A DNA stretch of 64,000 nucleotides from Microtetraspora sp. NBRC 16547 (GTDB lineage: Bacteria; Actinomycetota; Actinomycetes; Streptosporangiales; Streptosporangiaceae). Where the stretch lies: NCBI RefSeq assembly GCF_030268965.1, contig NZ_BSSE01000015.1:1-64000 (forward strand), in the 5' to 3' direction. Numbering within the stretch: the first letter of the stretch is position 1; the number at the start of each line of letters is the position of its first letter. Position numbers and translations under genes: made by a program. The notes beneath the pieces are model-generated. The model was not told where the DNA came from and did no database searches. It saw only the letters and a program-made list of their open reading frames with translations. Positions 53,971 through 64,000 of the stretch are shown here, in pieces.

Positions 53971-55779
53971 GTGCGCAAAGGTGAATGGCCGCGATACCAG
54001 GCCAGGCCGTACGTGTGTGGTGCCATCGGGCCCTTCGATCCGGCCCGCCTCGACGTGCTGGCCCGCTCCGGCCCCGCCGTGCGGCTCGTGCACCGCGCCC
54101 AGGACGCGGCCCTCCTCGGCTCCGCCCCCATCCCGCCGTACGGCACCGCCGCGCCAACGGCGGGCCCGCAAGACCGCACGGAAGGCAGCCGGGAACGCGG
54201 GCCCGCGGGCGGCTCCGGACCGGCGGCCTTCGCGTGGGGAGGCCGCCTCCAGGCCGTCGCCCTGGGGCCCGCGTCCGGGACGGGATCAGGATCGGGATCG
54301 GGATCGGTCGCGGGCGTGCCGACCGGGACGGGTGCGCGGCCGGGGTGGCTGACCGTCGCCGAGACCTACGAGACGCCCGGCCTCATCGACGAGCCGGACG
54401 ACGTGATCCTGCACACCGGGGCGTTCGGCCTGGATGACGTCTACTACCTGGCAGACGGGGACGCGATCTATTTCGCGGGCCTGATCGAACCGCTGCTCGC
54501 CCTGGCGCGCACGCCGCATGAGGTGAACTGGGACGCCTGGGCCGCCATACTCAAGCTGACCTTTCCGCTGCTTGAGGACACTCCGTACCGGCAGATCAAG
54601 CGGCTGCCCGGCTCCTCCGCGCTGATCTGGTCGCGCGTCGACCGGCGCGTGCGGGTTGACCGGCGGGCGCCGCGCTGGGTGCGCGAGGAGCCGTTCGACC
54701 GGGGCGTGACGGGCGGCGACCTGGTCGCGCTGCTACACGACGCGCTCGAGCCGTACGACCGCGTCCTGGTCCCGGTGAGCGGCGGGTACGACTCGCGGCT
54801 GCTGGCGAGCATCGCGGTGGACAGGAAGATGGACGTCGAGTCGTGGACGACCAGCCCGGACGACGGGCTGGACAACGACATCGACTTCGCCCGGTACATC
54901 ACCCGGGAACTCGGCCTGCCGCACCGAATCGTCCCGCAATATCCCGAAAAATACCCGGAAGAGGCGCTATGGGCGGCGCGGCGGCTGGAGTATCTGACCA
55001 GCCACCACGCCTGGTACTCCCCGTTCGCCCGTGAGGTCCACGCCGCCGGACGGCCGGTGGTGGACGGCCTGGCCGGCGGCCCGCTGATGAAGAACTTCCT
55101 CATCACCGCCGACGCCGTGGACGCCGGGACCGGCGCCTCCCGCCGCGAGGCGCTCCTGGCCGCGCTGGCGACCGGCGAGCCCCACATGCCCGTCCTCGGC
55201 GACGCCGCGCTCGGCTGGATGGACGGCCGGGTCCGTGCGGCCTTCACCCGGGCGACCTCGATGTTGCACGGCCACCGCTCCGAGCTGCCGCTCAGCGTGC
55301 TGCACACGCGCACCGCCCGGGGCATCGCCCGCTCCCCGGTCAACCTGGTGGGCCCGGAGGCCACGCCGGTGTTCCCGTTCCTGCACCCGGAGTTCTTCGA
55401 CGCGGCGCTCTCGGTGCCCGTGGCCCGCAAGGAGGGCGGGAAGTTCTACCGGGAGATCCTGAAGGCGGCCAACCCCAAGGTGGCGGCGCTGCCCTCCACC
55501 AACGGCGCGCTCCCGCACCGCCGGGTGCCGCTGCGGTCGAACGGCCCGGTCGCCCGCGAATGGAACCACCGGATGCTGCTACGGGCCGCGACCGTTCCCG
55601 GACTGATGTCACCCCAGATGCTGGAGGTCGTCGCTCAGGGACCCGACGCGCTGGCATCGTTCGGCTCGTGGAACTCCCGGTTCTGGCTGCGCGGCCTGGT
55701 GCTGTTCGGCGCGTGGCTGACCGACTACGAGGATGTTCTCGGCGATCTCACTCCGCCCTGGTCCGGAGGCCGGGGCTGA
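53971..55779 (+). CDS. Asparagine synthetase-like ATP-dependent amide ligase without glutaminase cysteine
   Basis: A 602-residue member of the asparagine synthase superfamily. The C-terminal synthetase domain has the pyrophosphate loop VSGGYDS (S270-S275), then LDNDIDFARYITRELGLPH and LEYLTSHHAWYSP. The N-terminal glutaminase-like part lacks the initiating Met-Cys (it starts VRKGEWPRYQARPYVCG) and contains a Gly/Ser-repeat linker near residues 105-120, so it should not hydrolyse glutamine. That architecture recalls lasso-peptide cyclases and other amide-forming enzymes, but no precursor peptide or protease gene is seen nearby. The GTG follows AAGGAGGG. Confidence 0.75.
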   Translation: MRKGEWPRYQARPYVCGAIGPFDPARLDVLARSGPAVRLVHRAQDAALLGSAPIPPYGTAAPTAGPQDRTEGSRERGPAGGSGPAAFAWGGRLQAVALGPASGTGSGSGSGSVAGVPTGTGARPGWLTVAETYETPGLIDEPDDVILHTGAFGLDDVYYLADGDAIYFAGLIEPLLALARTPHEVNWDAWAAILKLTFPLLEDTPYRQIKRLPGSSALIWSRVDRRVRVDRRAPRWVREEPFDRGVTGGDLVALLHDALEPYDRVLVPVSGGYDSRLLASIAVDRKMDVESWTTSPDDGLDNDIDFARYITRELGLPHRIVPQYPEKYPEEALWAARRLEYLTSHHAWYSPFAREVHAAGRPVVDGLAGGPLMKNFLITADAVDAGTGASRREALLAALATGEPHMPVLGDAALGWMDGRVRAAFTRATSMLHGHRSELPLSVLHTRTARGIARSPVNLVGPEATPVFPFLHPEFFDAALSVPVARKEGGKFYREILKAANPKVAALPSTNGALPHRRVPLRSNGPVAREWNHRMLLRAATVPGLMSPQMLEVVAQGPDALASFGSWNSRFWLRGLVLFGAWLTDYEDVLGDLTPPWSGGRG

Positions 55780-56064
55780 CCGCCGCGACGATCTCCGCGC
55801 GGATCTCTGCGCCGTCCTCCGGACTCCCGGGAGACCCGTTCGCCGGCGCCCGTGCACGACTCGGCCGGGGCGACGGCGAGATAGCTGTGTGCGACGGTGC
55901 GGCAACAGACGAAAAGCACGTGTCAGGACGAGGTAACGAATCCTTGTCAGACCCGGGCCGATGGTAGTTTCTTGTTATGTATGTGGCATGAGCTGGCATG
56001 CAGCTACGGAGTGTGACCAGGCCACCCCATTCCCCCATAAATCTCCCTCATCAAGCGAGACCAG
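55780..56064. other. Upstream region of treS
   Basis: No gene seen. TTGTCA (55944-55949) and TAGTTT (55965-55970) with 15-base spacing are a weak promoter candidate. TGTCAG is repeated at 55921 and 55945. Confidence 0.35.
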
Positions 56065-57912
<1,848 letters not shown>

Positions 57913-57934
57913 CAGCCGTCCCCGGACGGACGTG

Positions 57935-57973
57935 AGGCGCAGCCGGAACTCCTTCGCGGTCCTGGCTGCGCCT
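57935..57973. terminator. Bidirectional hairpin between treS and the exporter operon
   Basis: AGGCGCAGCC (57935-57944) and GGCTGCGCCT (57964-57973) pair perfectly over 10 bases in the gap between convergent genes. Confidence 0.65.
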
Positions 57974-58033
57974 GCCTCCCTGGCCCTCTTGATCGTCGCC
58001 TTCCGCGACGCCTCCACCGGGCCGTACGGAGTG

Positions 58034-60295
58034 TCAGCGGGCGCTGTGCGGCACCCGGGCGCGCGCCGCCCGGCGTGCCGGGATCAGCGTGACAAGCAGG
58101 GACGCGCCTACCGCGACCAGCACGGAGGCGACGAGCATCCCCGGGGTCGGGGCGCGGCCGATCCCCGCCCCGACCCCGCTCCCCCTGCCCTCCAGATCGA
58201 TCAGGGCCGTCGAGAGGGACGCCCCCGCGACCGTGCCGATGATCACCCCGGAGACCGCGAGCAGGCCGGTGCCGGTCACCAGCGTCGCCATGACCTGGCG
58301 CGGGGTGAGCCCCATCGCCTTCAGCACCGCCAGGTCGGGCGCGTGGTCGCGCAGGCCGAGCGCGCTCGCGGTCAGCAGGTTCGCCAGGCCGATCAGGGCC
58401 AGCACGACGACCAGCGCGACGATGATCACCCGGATGATCGACAGCCGGTCGGCCGGGTTCACCACCTGGGAGACCTCCAGCGCCTTGTCGTGCAGACGGG
58501 CCCGCACCCGCGCGGCGTCCGCCCCCGGCCGCAGCACGAGGCTGTAGAACTGCGGCGGCACCGCGTCCTTGGCCGCCAGGCTGTCCACACCGAACGACAG
58601 CACCTCGCCGTCATGCTCGGGCTCCACGACCCTGCCGACGATCCTGACGATCAGTGGGGTGCCGCCGATCGTCATCCGCACCCGGTCTCCGATGCGGACG
58701 CCGAGCAGGTCGAGCAGGCCCTGGCCGGCCACCGCCTCGCCGCGGTCCCGGAAGATCCTGCCCTCCACCACGTGGAACGGATAGGGGGCGGCTGACCGGC
58801 CGAGCGCGCGGGTACGAACCGTCCTGGTCTGCCACGGCACGAGCGCATCCAGCTCGGCACCGGGATAGACCGCCGCCACGTCCGAGTCGGCCGCGGCCCG
58901 CCGGAGCGCCTCATCCGCCGTCAGCTCTCCCGGGCGTACGGTCAACGCCGCCGCCTGGCCGACCCGCTCCGGATGGCGGATGAAGTCGTCCAGCGTCGCC
59001 CAGCAGCCGAGCCCGATGGAGATCATCATCATCGGGATGGCCACCCCGGACACCGTGAGCAGCGCGGGCGTCTTGCGGGTGAACGCGTCCCTCGCGCCCA
59101 GCACCAGCGCGGGCGGCAGCCGTACGAGCAGGGCGACCCTGGCCAGCCGGGACAGGTGGCCGCGCGGCGGGGCGGCCGGCGCGGCGGGGATCGGCGGCGT
59201 CCGGCCGCCGCGCCACGCGGGCAGCCAGACCGAGCCGAGGACCACCAGGCCGGTGCCGAGCGCGATCGCGGCGAACGGCCCGGGAGAGAGCGGGACGACC
59301 ACGGTGTCCGGCAGCGCGTACGCGGTGATCAACCGCCCGGCGGCCAGGCCGAGCACGATCCCGAGGAGGCCGAGGACCCCGTGTTCCGCGACCAGCGTCC
59401 GGGTCACCTGGCTCCGGGTGAACCCGAGCGACTTGAGCGTGGCGATGTCGCGGAGCTGGCTGAGCACGCGGCCGCCGGTGGCGTTGGCGAGCGCGAGGGC
59501 CGCGGCGACCAGTCCCGCCACGCCGAACAGCGCGAGGAGCAGGCCGAGCAGCCGGTTGTCGAGTTCCATGGAGGCCCGCACCTCGCGCCAGGTGGACACC
59601 CGCTGCACCTGGTTGTCGAGCGCGGTGACGGCCCGCTGCACGACGAGGTCGGTGTCGTCGGGATCGGCGAGCCGCAGCCCGACGACGGTCTCGGTGCGGC
59701 CCGCGGCCGGCTCGACAACGTTGAGCGTCTGGGCCAGCGTCCAGACGAGACCGGGGGCCCAGTCGGGATAGAAGCCCTGGTCGCCGCTCTCGGCCAGGCC
59801 GGCCACCACCAGCGCGTGAGAGGCGCCGTTCAGGCCGGTGACGGGGAACGGGCTGCCCGGCCGCAGCCCGAGCGCCCGCGCGAACGACCGCTCGACCACG
59901 ACGGCGTCCGGGTCGCGCACGTCGAGCCAGCGCCCCTCGCGCAGCAGCGGGCGCGCGACGGCCTGGAACGCGGCGGGCGTCTCCTGCAGGGCGATGGGCA
60001 CCTTGCGGCCGCGCCCGGCCAGGGTCGCCGGCGCGCTGCGGTACGGCCCGGCGAGATCGGTGACGCCGTCCAGCCCTCGCAGGGACACGACGTCGGGGGT
60101 GTCCTTGGTGTGGATCCAGATGTGGGCGCCGTGCCCTCGGGTGAACAGGCCGCGCCAGGGGTTCGTGCCGTCTTCGAGCAGGGTGGCCGCGGTGACGAGC
60201 GCGGTGACGATCCCGGCGACCGTGAGGATCGTGAGCAGCGCCTGCCCCCGGCGCGCCCGCAGGTCGGCGCGGATCCATCGCAGCTCGGCCCGCAC
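58034..60295 (-). CDS. FtsX/MacB-type ABC transporter permease with two FtsX modules
   Basis: A 753-residue permease. An N-terminal membrane helix (GQALLTILTVAGIVTALVTAA) is followed by a large outer domain, a three-helix FtsX block (LLGLLLALFGVAGLVAAALALANATG), a second anchor and outer domain (about residues 400-580), and a final FtsX block (VVALVVVLALIGLANLLTASALGLRDHAPDLAVLKAMGL). The two halves both carry an LK-x-[LM]G-[FL]T loop for ATPase contact (TLKSLGFT, VLKAMGLT). It works mechanically with the preceding ATPase, typically moving lipoproteins or peptides rather than small solutes. Confidence 0.9.
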   Translation of the reverse strand: MRAELRWIRADLRARRGQALLTILTVAGIVTALVTAATLLEDGTNPWRGLFTRGHGAHIWIHTKDTPDVVSLRGLDGVTDLAGPYRSAPATLAGRGRKVPIALQETPAAFQAVARPLLREGRWLDVRDPDAVVVERSFARALGLRPGSPFPVTGLNGASHALVVAGLAESGDQGFYPDWAPGLVWTLAQTLNVVEPAAGRTETVVGLRLADPDDTDLVVQRAVTALDNQVQRVSTWREVRASMELDNRLLGLLLALFGVAGLVAAALALANATGGRVLSQLRDIATLKSLGFTRSQVTRTLVAEHGVLGLLGIVLGLAAGRLITAYALPDTVVVPLSPGPFAAIALGTGLVVLGSVWLPAWRGGRTPPIPAAPAAPPRGHLSRLARVALLVRLPPALVLGARDAFTRKTPALLTVSGVAIPMMMISIGLGCWATLDDFIRHPERVGQAAALTVRPGELTADEALRRAAADSDVAAVYPGAELDALVPWQTRTVRTRALGRSAAPYPFHVVEGRIFRDRGEAVAGQGLLDLLGVRIGDRVRMTIGGTPLIVRIVGRVVEPEHDGEVLSFGVDSLAAKDAVPPQFYSLVLRPGADAARVRARLHDKALEVSQVVNPADRLSIIRVIIVALVVVLALIGLANLLTASALGLRDHAPDLAVLKAMGLTPRQVMATLVTGTGLLAVSGVIIGTVAGASLSTALIDLEGRGSGVGAGIGRAPTPGMLVASVLVAVGASLLVTLIPARRAARARVPHSAR

Positions 60296-60298
60296 GGA

Positions 60299-61054
60299 TC
60301 AGCCCCGCAGCTCGACGACGTCGCCGACCGTGCCCCCCGTGCCCGCCGGGCGGCGGCGGGCACGGGGCAGGGCTCCGTCGTCGACGATCTCACCGTCGAG
60401 GAGGCTGACGACCCGGTCCGCCATGCTCGCCACCCGCGCGTCGTGGGTGACGATGACGATCGTCTGGCCCTTCCTGTGCACGTCGGACAGCAGGCGCAGC
60501 ACGTCCTTGGTGTTGCGGCTGTCGAGGTTGCCGGTGGGCTCGTCCGCGAGGAGGAGGCGCGGCTGGTTGGCCAGCGCGCGGGCCAGCGCGACCCGCTGCT
60601 GCTCGCCGCCGGAGAGCTGCGCGGGGGCGGCCGCGGCCCGCTCGGTGAGCCCCAGTTCACCGAGCAGGTACTCGCGCCGCTCCCGGGCCTGCCGGGGAGA
60701 CGCCCCGCTCAGCAGCGCGGGCAGCTCCACGTTGTCGGCGACGGTCATGTTGGCGACCAGGTTGAAGAACTGGAAGACGAAGCCGACCTTCTGCCGCCTG
60801 AGCAGGGCCCATCCGCTCTCCGAGAGCGTGTCGGCGCGGGTGCCGTCGATCCAGATCTCCCCGCTCGTGCGGACGTCCAGCCCGCCGAGCATGTGGACGA
60901 GGGTCGACTTGCCCGAGCCCGACGGGCCCATGATGGCGACGAACTCCCCGCTGTCGACCCGCATGTCGATCCCGCGCACCGCCGGAACCGGCACTCCCCC
61001 GGACTGGTAGATCTTCACGAGGTTGATCGCCTTGACCGTGGGGACGCCGGTCAC
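60299..61054 (-). CDS. ABC transporter ATP-binding protein, MacB/LolD type
   Basis: A 251-residue ATPase with Walker A GPSGSGKST, the MacB/LolD-specific GFVFQFFNLVANMTVADNVELPALL, signature LSGGEQQRVALARAL, Walker B LLLADEPTGNLDS and switch THDARV. It starts at a GTG and ends 4 bases before the permease gene; the PadR gene precedes it after 64 bases, so the three form an operon. Confidence 0.94.
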   Translation of the reverse strand: MTGVPTVKAINLVKIYQSGGVPVPAVRGIDMRVDSGEFVAIMGPSGSGKSTLVHMLGGLDVRTSGEIWIDGTRADTLSESGWALLRRQKVGFVFQFFNLVANMTVADNVELPALLSGASPRQARERREYLLGELGLTERAAAAPAQLSGGEQQRVALARALANQPRLLLADEPTGNLDSRNTKDVLRLLSDVHRKGQTIVIVTHDARVASMADRVVSLLDGEIVDDGALPRARRRPAGTGGTVGDVVELRG

Positions 61055-61118
61055 GACCGACCCCTCTCAGGCGTACGCGGTGCGCGGTGGGTTCGGAGCG
61101 TGGGGGGTGTGGGGGGCA

Positions 61119-61631
61119 TCAGGGAAGTTCCTCCTGGCAGCGTTCCAGCCAGTCGAGGTCGGCCTGCAGATGGAGCATGGCGCCCTCGATCAGCAGCAGA
61201 GCCACCCGATTCCCCGGATCGGTGTGCTCGGCGAGTTCGTTGAGATCCCGCATCAGCGAGAGGTAGTGACGGCGCTGGCGGTTCACCAGCGCCATCCGGT
61301 CGGCGACGCCGGTCAGCGGGGCGAGCACGAGCTTCATGAAGAACTCGTCCCGGACCCGCGGCCCCTCCGTGGGCTCGTCGACCCAGTTCTCCAACGCCTC
61401 GCGGCCGGTGGCCGTGAGGTAGTAGACCTTCTTGTTCGGCCGGTTGGACTGCTCGACGTCCACCGCGCGGACGAATCCGTCCTTCTCCAGGCGTCCGAGC
61501 GTGACGTAGATCTGTCCGATGTTCGGCGACGGGTACGCGCCTCCGAACGTCTTCTCGAGAGCATGCTTCAGTTCGTAGCCGTGGGCAGGTTCCTTCGCGA
61601 GGAGCGCCAGCAGCGGCAGCCGCACGCGCAC
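61119..61631 (-). CDS. PadR family transcriptional regulator
   Basis: A 170-residue repressor-type protein. The N-terminal winged helix is characteristic: LPLLALLAKEPAHGYELKHAL, then PNIGQIYVTLGRLEKDGFVRAV and KVYYLTATGREAL. The C-terminal half is the helical dimer domain (PadR C-terminal, or Vir-like). It probably controls the exporter encoded just downstream and may bind the repeats at 61704-61736. The start is GTG. Confidence 0.92.
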   Translation of the reverse strand: MRVRLPLLALLAKEPAHGYELKHALEKTFGGAYPSPNIGQIYVTLGRLEKDGFVRAVDVEQSNRPNKKVYYLTATGREALENWVDEPTEGPRVRDEFFMKLVLAPLTGVADRMALVNRQRRHYLSLMRDLNELAEHTDPGNRVALLLIEGAMLHLQADLDWLERCQEELP

Positions 61632-61683
61632 ACCTCCCAGAGCGTAGTGACCGGAACGTTACCGAGCGGACTGGATACACCCG

Positions 61684-61740
61684 TTGACGCCCACATTATC
61701 GCTATGCATAACATGCATGCACGTACCTAACACGTATGTA
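61684..61740. promoter_or_regulatory. Divergent promoter region with repeats between padR and the lipoprotein genes
   Basis: On the plus strand TTGACG (61684-61689) and CATAAC (61707-61712) have 17-base spacing. The palindromic ATGCAT occurs twice (61704-61709, 61713-61718) and CACGTA twice (61720-61725, 61731-61736), covering and following the -10. PadR regulators bind ATGT/ACAT-like palindromes, so this is a likely operator. Confidence 0.5.
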
Positions 61741-61764
61741 ATTTGGACTTGATACGGAGGTCAC

Positions 61765-63030
61765 GTGGTCCGCCGAGGCTGCCTTCTCCTGGCCACCCTG
61801 CTGCTGGCGGGTTGTTCCGGATTCGGCGGCGACCCCGGCCGGGAGCCGGGCGGCGCGCCCGGCGGGACCGGTCCGATCACGCTCGTCATCGGCCGGGACA
61901 CGACGGCGTACCTTCGCCCGTTGCTCGACCGGTGGAACCGGACCCACCCCGCCGAACGGGTGACGCTGCTCGAACTGCCGGAGGCGGCCGACGAGCAGCG
62001 CGCCCAGATGGTGGCCAACCTGCAGGCGCACAGCGACCGCTACGACGTGCTCGGGCTGGACGTGGTCTGGACGGCGGAGTTCGCCGACGCCGGGTGGATC
62101 GTCCCGCTGGACCGCGGCCTGTTCCCCCTGGACAAGCTGCTGCCTCCGGTCCTGGACACCGCGGTCTACCGGGACCGGCTGTGGGCCGTGCCGTTCACGA
62201 GCAACGCCGGGTTGCTGTACTACCGGTCCGACATCCTCAAGAAGGAGCACCTCAAGCCGCCCACGACCTGGGCGGAGCTACGCGACCAGGCGCTTCGCCT
62301 GGGCAAGAAATATGACATAGGCGGATATGGGGGCCAGTTCCTCCCGTACGAGGGGCTGACCGTGAACTTCACGGAGGCGGTCCACTCGGCCGGCGGCACG
62401 ATCCTCTCCCCGGACGCGCGGACCGTGACGATGAACCCCGACACCACCCGGACCGCGCTCGGCTTCCTGGTCGGCGGCGTCAAGGAGGGCTGGATCCCCC
62501 AGGAGGCGCTCGCCTACAAGGAGGAGGAGTCCCGGCTCGCCTTCCAGGAGGGCGACCTGCTGTTCGCCCGCAACTGGCCGCACGCGTACGGCCCGGCCAC
62601 GCACTCCGCGGTGGCCGGCAAGTTCCAGGTGACCCGGCTGCCCGGGCTGAACGGGCCGGGGTCCAGCACGCTGGGCGGGCAGAACCTCGCCATCAGCGCC
62701 TATTCGAAGCGGCAGAAGTCGGCCCTCGACTTCATCCGCTACTTCACCGGACCGGAGAACGAGCGGCTCGTCCTCACCGAGGGGTCCTTCCCCCCGGTGT
62801 GGGCCGACCTGTACGACGATCCGGCACTGATCAAGCGGTTCCCGTACCTCCCCGCGCTCAAGGAGGCGATCCTCTCCGCGCGGCCGAGGCCGGTCACCGC
62901 CAACTACAACCAGGTCAGCCTGGTCATCTCCAGCGCCGTTTCCAGCGCGCTCAACCTCGGCAAACCCGTCGATGAGACCGTCACCGAGCTGAAACTGCAA
63001 CTCGGCGAGGTCATCCAGACTGGAGGATAG
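61765..63030 (+). CDS. Extracellular sugar-binding lipoprotein (ABC importer)
   Basis: A 421-residue solute-binding protein of family 1. It has a lipoprotein signal (CLLLATLLLAGCSGF; lipidated Cys at residue 16), a Gly/Pro-rich linker, then a two-lobed binding domain with IGRDTTAYLRPLLDRWNRTHP, YDVLGLDVVWTAEFADAGWIVPL, LLYYRSDILKK and LGGQNLAISAYSKRQKSALDFIRYF. It delivers a carbohydrate to a membrane permease expected beyond the window. The GTG at 61765 follows GGAGG. A second binding protein gene starts 3 bases after its stop. Confidence 0.9.
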   Translation: MVRRGCLLLATLLLAGCSGFGGDPGREPGGAPGGTGPITLVIGRDTTAYLRPLLDRWNRTHPAERVTLLELPEAADEQRAQMVANLQAHSDRYDVLGLDVVWTAEFADAGWIVPLDRGLFPLDKLLPPVLDTAVYRDRLWAVPFTSNAGLLYYRSDILKKEHLKPPTTWAELRDQALRLGKKYDIGGYGGQFLPYEGLTVNFTEAVHSAGGTILSPDARTVTMNPDTTRTALGFLVGGVKEGWIPQEALAYKEEESRLAFQEGDLLFARNWPHAYGPATHSAVAGKFQVTRLPGLNGPGSSTLGGQNLAISAYSKRQKSALDFIRYFTGPENERLVLTEGSFPPVWADLYDDPALIKRFPYLPALKEAILSARPRPVTANYNQVSLVISSAVSSALNLGKPVDETVTELKLQLGEVIQTGG

Positions 63031-63033
63031 ACA

Positions 63034-64000
63034 ATGCGGAAACTCCCCCCGCTTCAGATCGGTGTGGTCGCCGTCCTCGCCCTCGCGGCGGCCGCGTGCA
63101 GCAACAACTCCGCTTCAGAGCCCACCACCAAGGGCAGCGCCCCCGCGGCGGAGGCCAAGCCCCTCGCCGGCGTCAGCATCGAGGTCGCGGCGAAGTGGAC
63201 GGGTGACGAGCAGGCCAGCTTCGAGAAGGTCCTCAAGGCGTTCGAGGAGAAGACCGGCGCCAAGGTCACGTACGCCTCCACGGGTGAGGACACCGGCGCC
63301 TACCTCGGCCCGCGCATCCAGGGCGGCAACCCGCCGGACGTGGCGATCCTGCCGCAGCCCGGCCTGGTGCAGCAGTACGCCGACCAGAACGCGCTCAAGC
63401 CGCTCTCCTCCGAAGTCCTGGCGCAGATCGACCAGAACTACACGCCGTACTGGAAGGAGCTCGGCTCCGCGGGCGGCCAGGTGTACGGCGTGCTCGTGAA
63501 GGCGGCGCACAAGTCCCTGATCTGGTACCGCCAGTCGGCCTTCGACGACGCGGGCGCCCAGGAGGCCACGACCTGGGACGACCTGATCGGCAAGACCGCG
63601 CAGACGCTGGCCGACTCCGGCACCGCCCCGTTCGCGCTCTGCGCCGCCTCCGGGTGGACGCTCACCGACCTGTTCGAGAACGTCTACCTCTCCTCGGCGG
63701 GCCCGGAGAACTACGACAAGCTGGCCAAACACGAGATCCCGTGGACCGACCCGTCGGTCACCGCCGCACTGGAGAAGATGGCCCAGATCTTCGGCAAGAA
63801 GGACTTCATGCTCGGCGGGTCGTCCGGCGCGCTGCAGACCGACTTCCCGACCTGCGTCACCCAGGTCTACGGCCAGAAGAAGGCCGCGATGGTCATCGAG
63901 GCCGACTTCGTCGCCGCCTCCGTGGGCCAGTCGGGCGCCCAGGTCGGCGAAGAGGCGAAGATCATGCCGTTCCCGAAGGCCGGGGACACCGCTCCGGTCG
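63034..64000 (+). CDS. Second sugar-binding lipoprotein, AglE-like (3' end outside the window)
   Basis: At least 322 residues, open to the window end. The signal ends in a lipobox (VLALAAAACSNN). The mature start IEVAAKWTGDEQASFEKVLKAFEEKTGAKV and QGGNPPDVAILPQPGLV match the alpha-glucoside-binding (AglE-type) group. Further motifs are LIWYRQSAFDDAG and FALCAASGWTLTDLFENVYL. GGAGGATAG precedes the ATG. Tandem binding proteins before the permeases are unusual. Nearby treS makes an alpha-glucoside role attractive but unproven. Confidence 0.88.
   Translation, partial: MRKLPPLQIGVVAVLALAAAACSNNSASEPTTKGSAPAAEAKPLAGVSIEVAAKWTGDEQASFEKVLKAFEEKTGAKVTYASTGEDTGAYLGPRIQGGNPPDVAILPQPGLVQQYADQNALKPLSSEVLAQIDQNYTPYWKELGSAGGQVYGVLVKAAHKSLIWYRQSAFDDAGAQEATTWDDLIGKTAQTLADSGTAPFALCAASGWTLTDLFENVYLSSAGPENYDKLAKHEIPWTDPSVTAALEKMAQIFGKKDFMLGGSSGALQTDFPTCVTQVYGQKKAAMVIEADFVAASVGQSGAQVGEEAKIMPFPKAGDTAPV

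Noticed and set aside
53971-55779. A lasso peptide cluster
   Set aside because: Only the cyclase-like gene is present; no RRE/B-protein, protease or precursor was found within the neighbouring gaps.

Overview
This 64 kb window is high-GC chromosomal DNA from an actinomycete. The backbone gene order (nucS, cobalamin adenosyltransferase, a DUF2550 gene, the whole F1Fo ATP synthase operon, wecA, glyA, sua5, prmC, prfA, rpmE, rho, thrB, thrC, hom, lysA, nrtL) is the one I know from Streptomyces. The frequent GTG starts, likely leaderless starts and many NarL/DesR-type two-component pairs also fit actinomycetes. I infer a filamentous relative such as the Streptosporangiales, but no rRNA is present to prove it.

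Layout. (1) 1-12.2 kb: a wrecked 3-hydroxyacyl-CoA dehydrogenase, nucS, two convergent ABC-transporter + histidine kinase + response regulator modules around a TetR gene, a cobalamin adenosyltransferase and a third two-component pair. (2) 12.3-14.4 kb: a divergent cytochrome bd-type oxidase (cydA, cydB). (3) 14.4-22.6 kb, minus strand: DUF2550 gene and atpI to atpC, with a Rex-like operator upstream and a 16-bp perfect hairpin between atpD and atpC. (4) 22.7-25.3 kb: wecA and a diverged glyA with a structured leader. (5) 26.1-28.7 kb: an accessory pair of WXG100-like proteins, one with a roughly 500-residue Thr/Gly/Ser-rich region. (6) 28.7-38.2 kb: translation factors, a secreted beta-rich protein, rho, thrB and thrC. 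(7) 38.4-41.9 kb: two glycosyltransferase genes between thrC and hom, one bounded by a 47-bp inverted repeat. (8) 42.1-45.7 kb: hom, lysA and nrtL. (9) 45.9-57.9 kb, accessory: a CgeB-like glycosyltransferase, a four-gene secreted polymorphic-toxin operon (YbaB-like, small helical protein, 1331-aa WXG/ADP-ribosyltransferase-like effector, acidic putative immunity protein), an asparagine-synthetase-like enzyme without the glutaminase cysteine, and treS. (10) 58.0-64.0 kb: a PadR-associated MacB/FtsX-type exporter and, divergently, two tandem sugar-binding lipoproteins, the second running off the end.

How it works together: the core encodes energy conservation (bd oxidase and ATP synthase), one-carbon metabolism, translation termination and aspartate-family amino acid synthesis. 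Accessory genes sit in several gaps of this conserved block and concern the cell surface, secretion and competition. The strongest candidate for a little-described system is the toxin operon at 48.3-53.8 kb, possibly related to the WXG-like pair at 26.1-28.7 kb; no type VII secretion membrane or ATPase component lies in the window. No tRNA, rRNA, CRISPR array, transposase or integrase was recognised.
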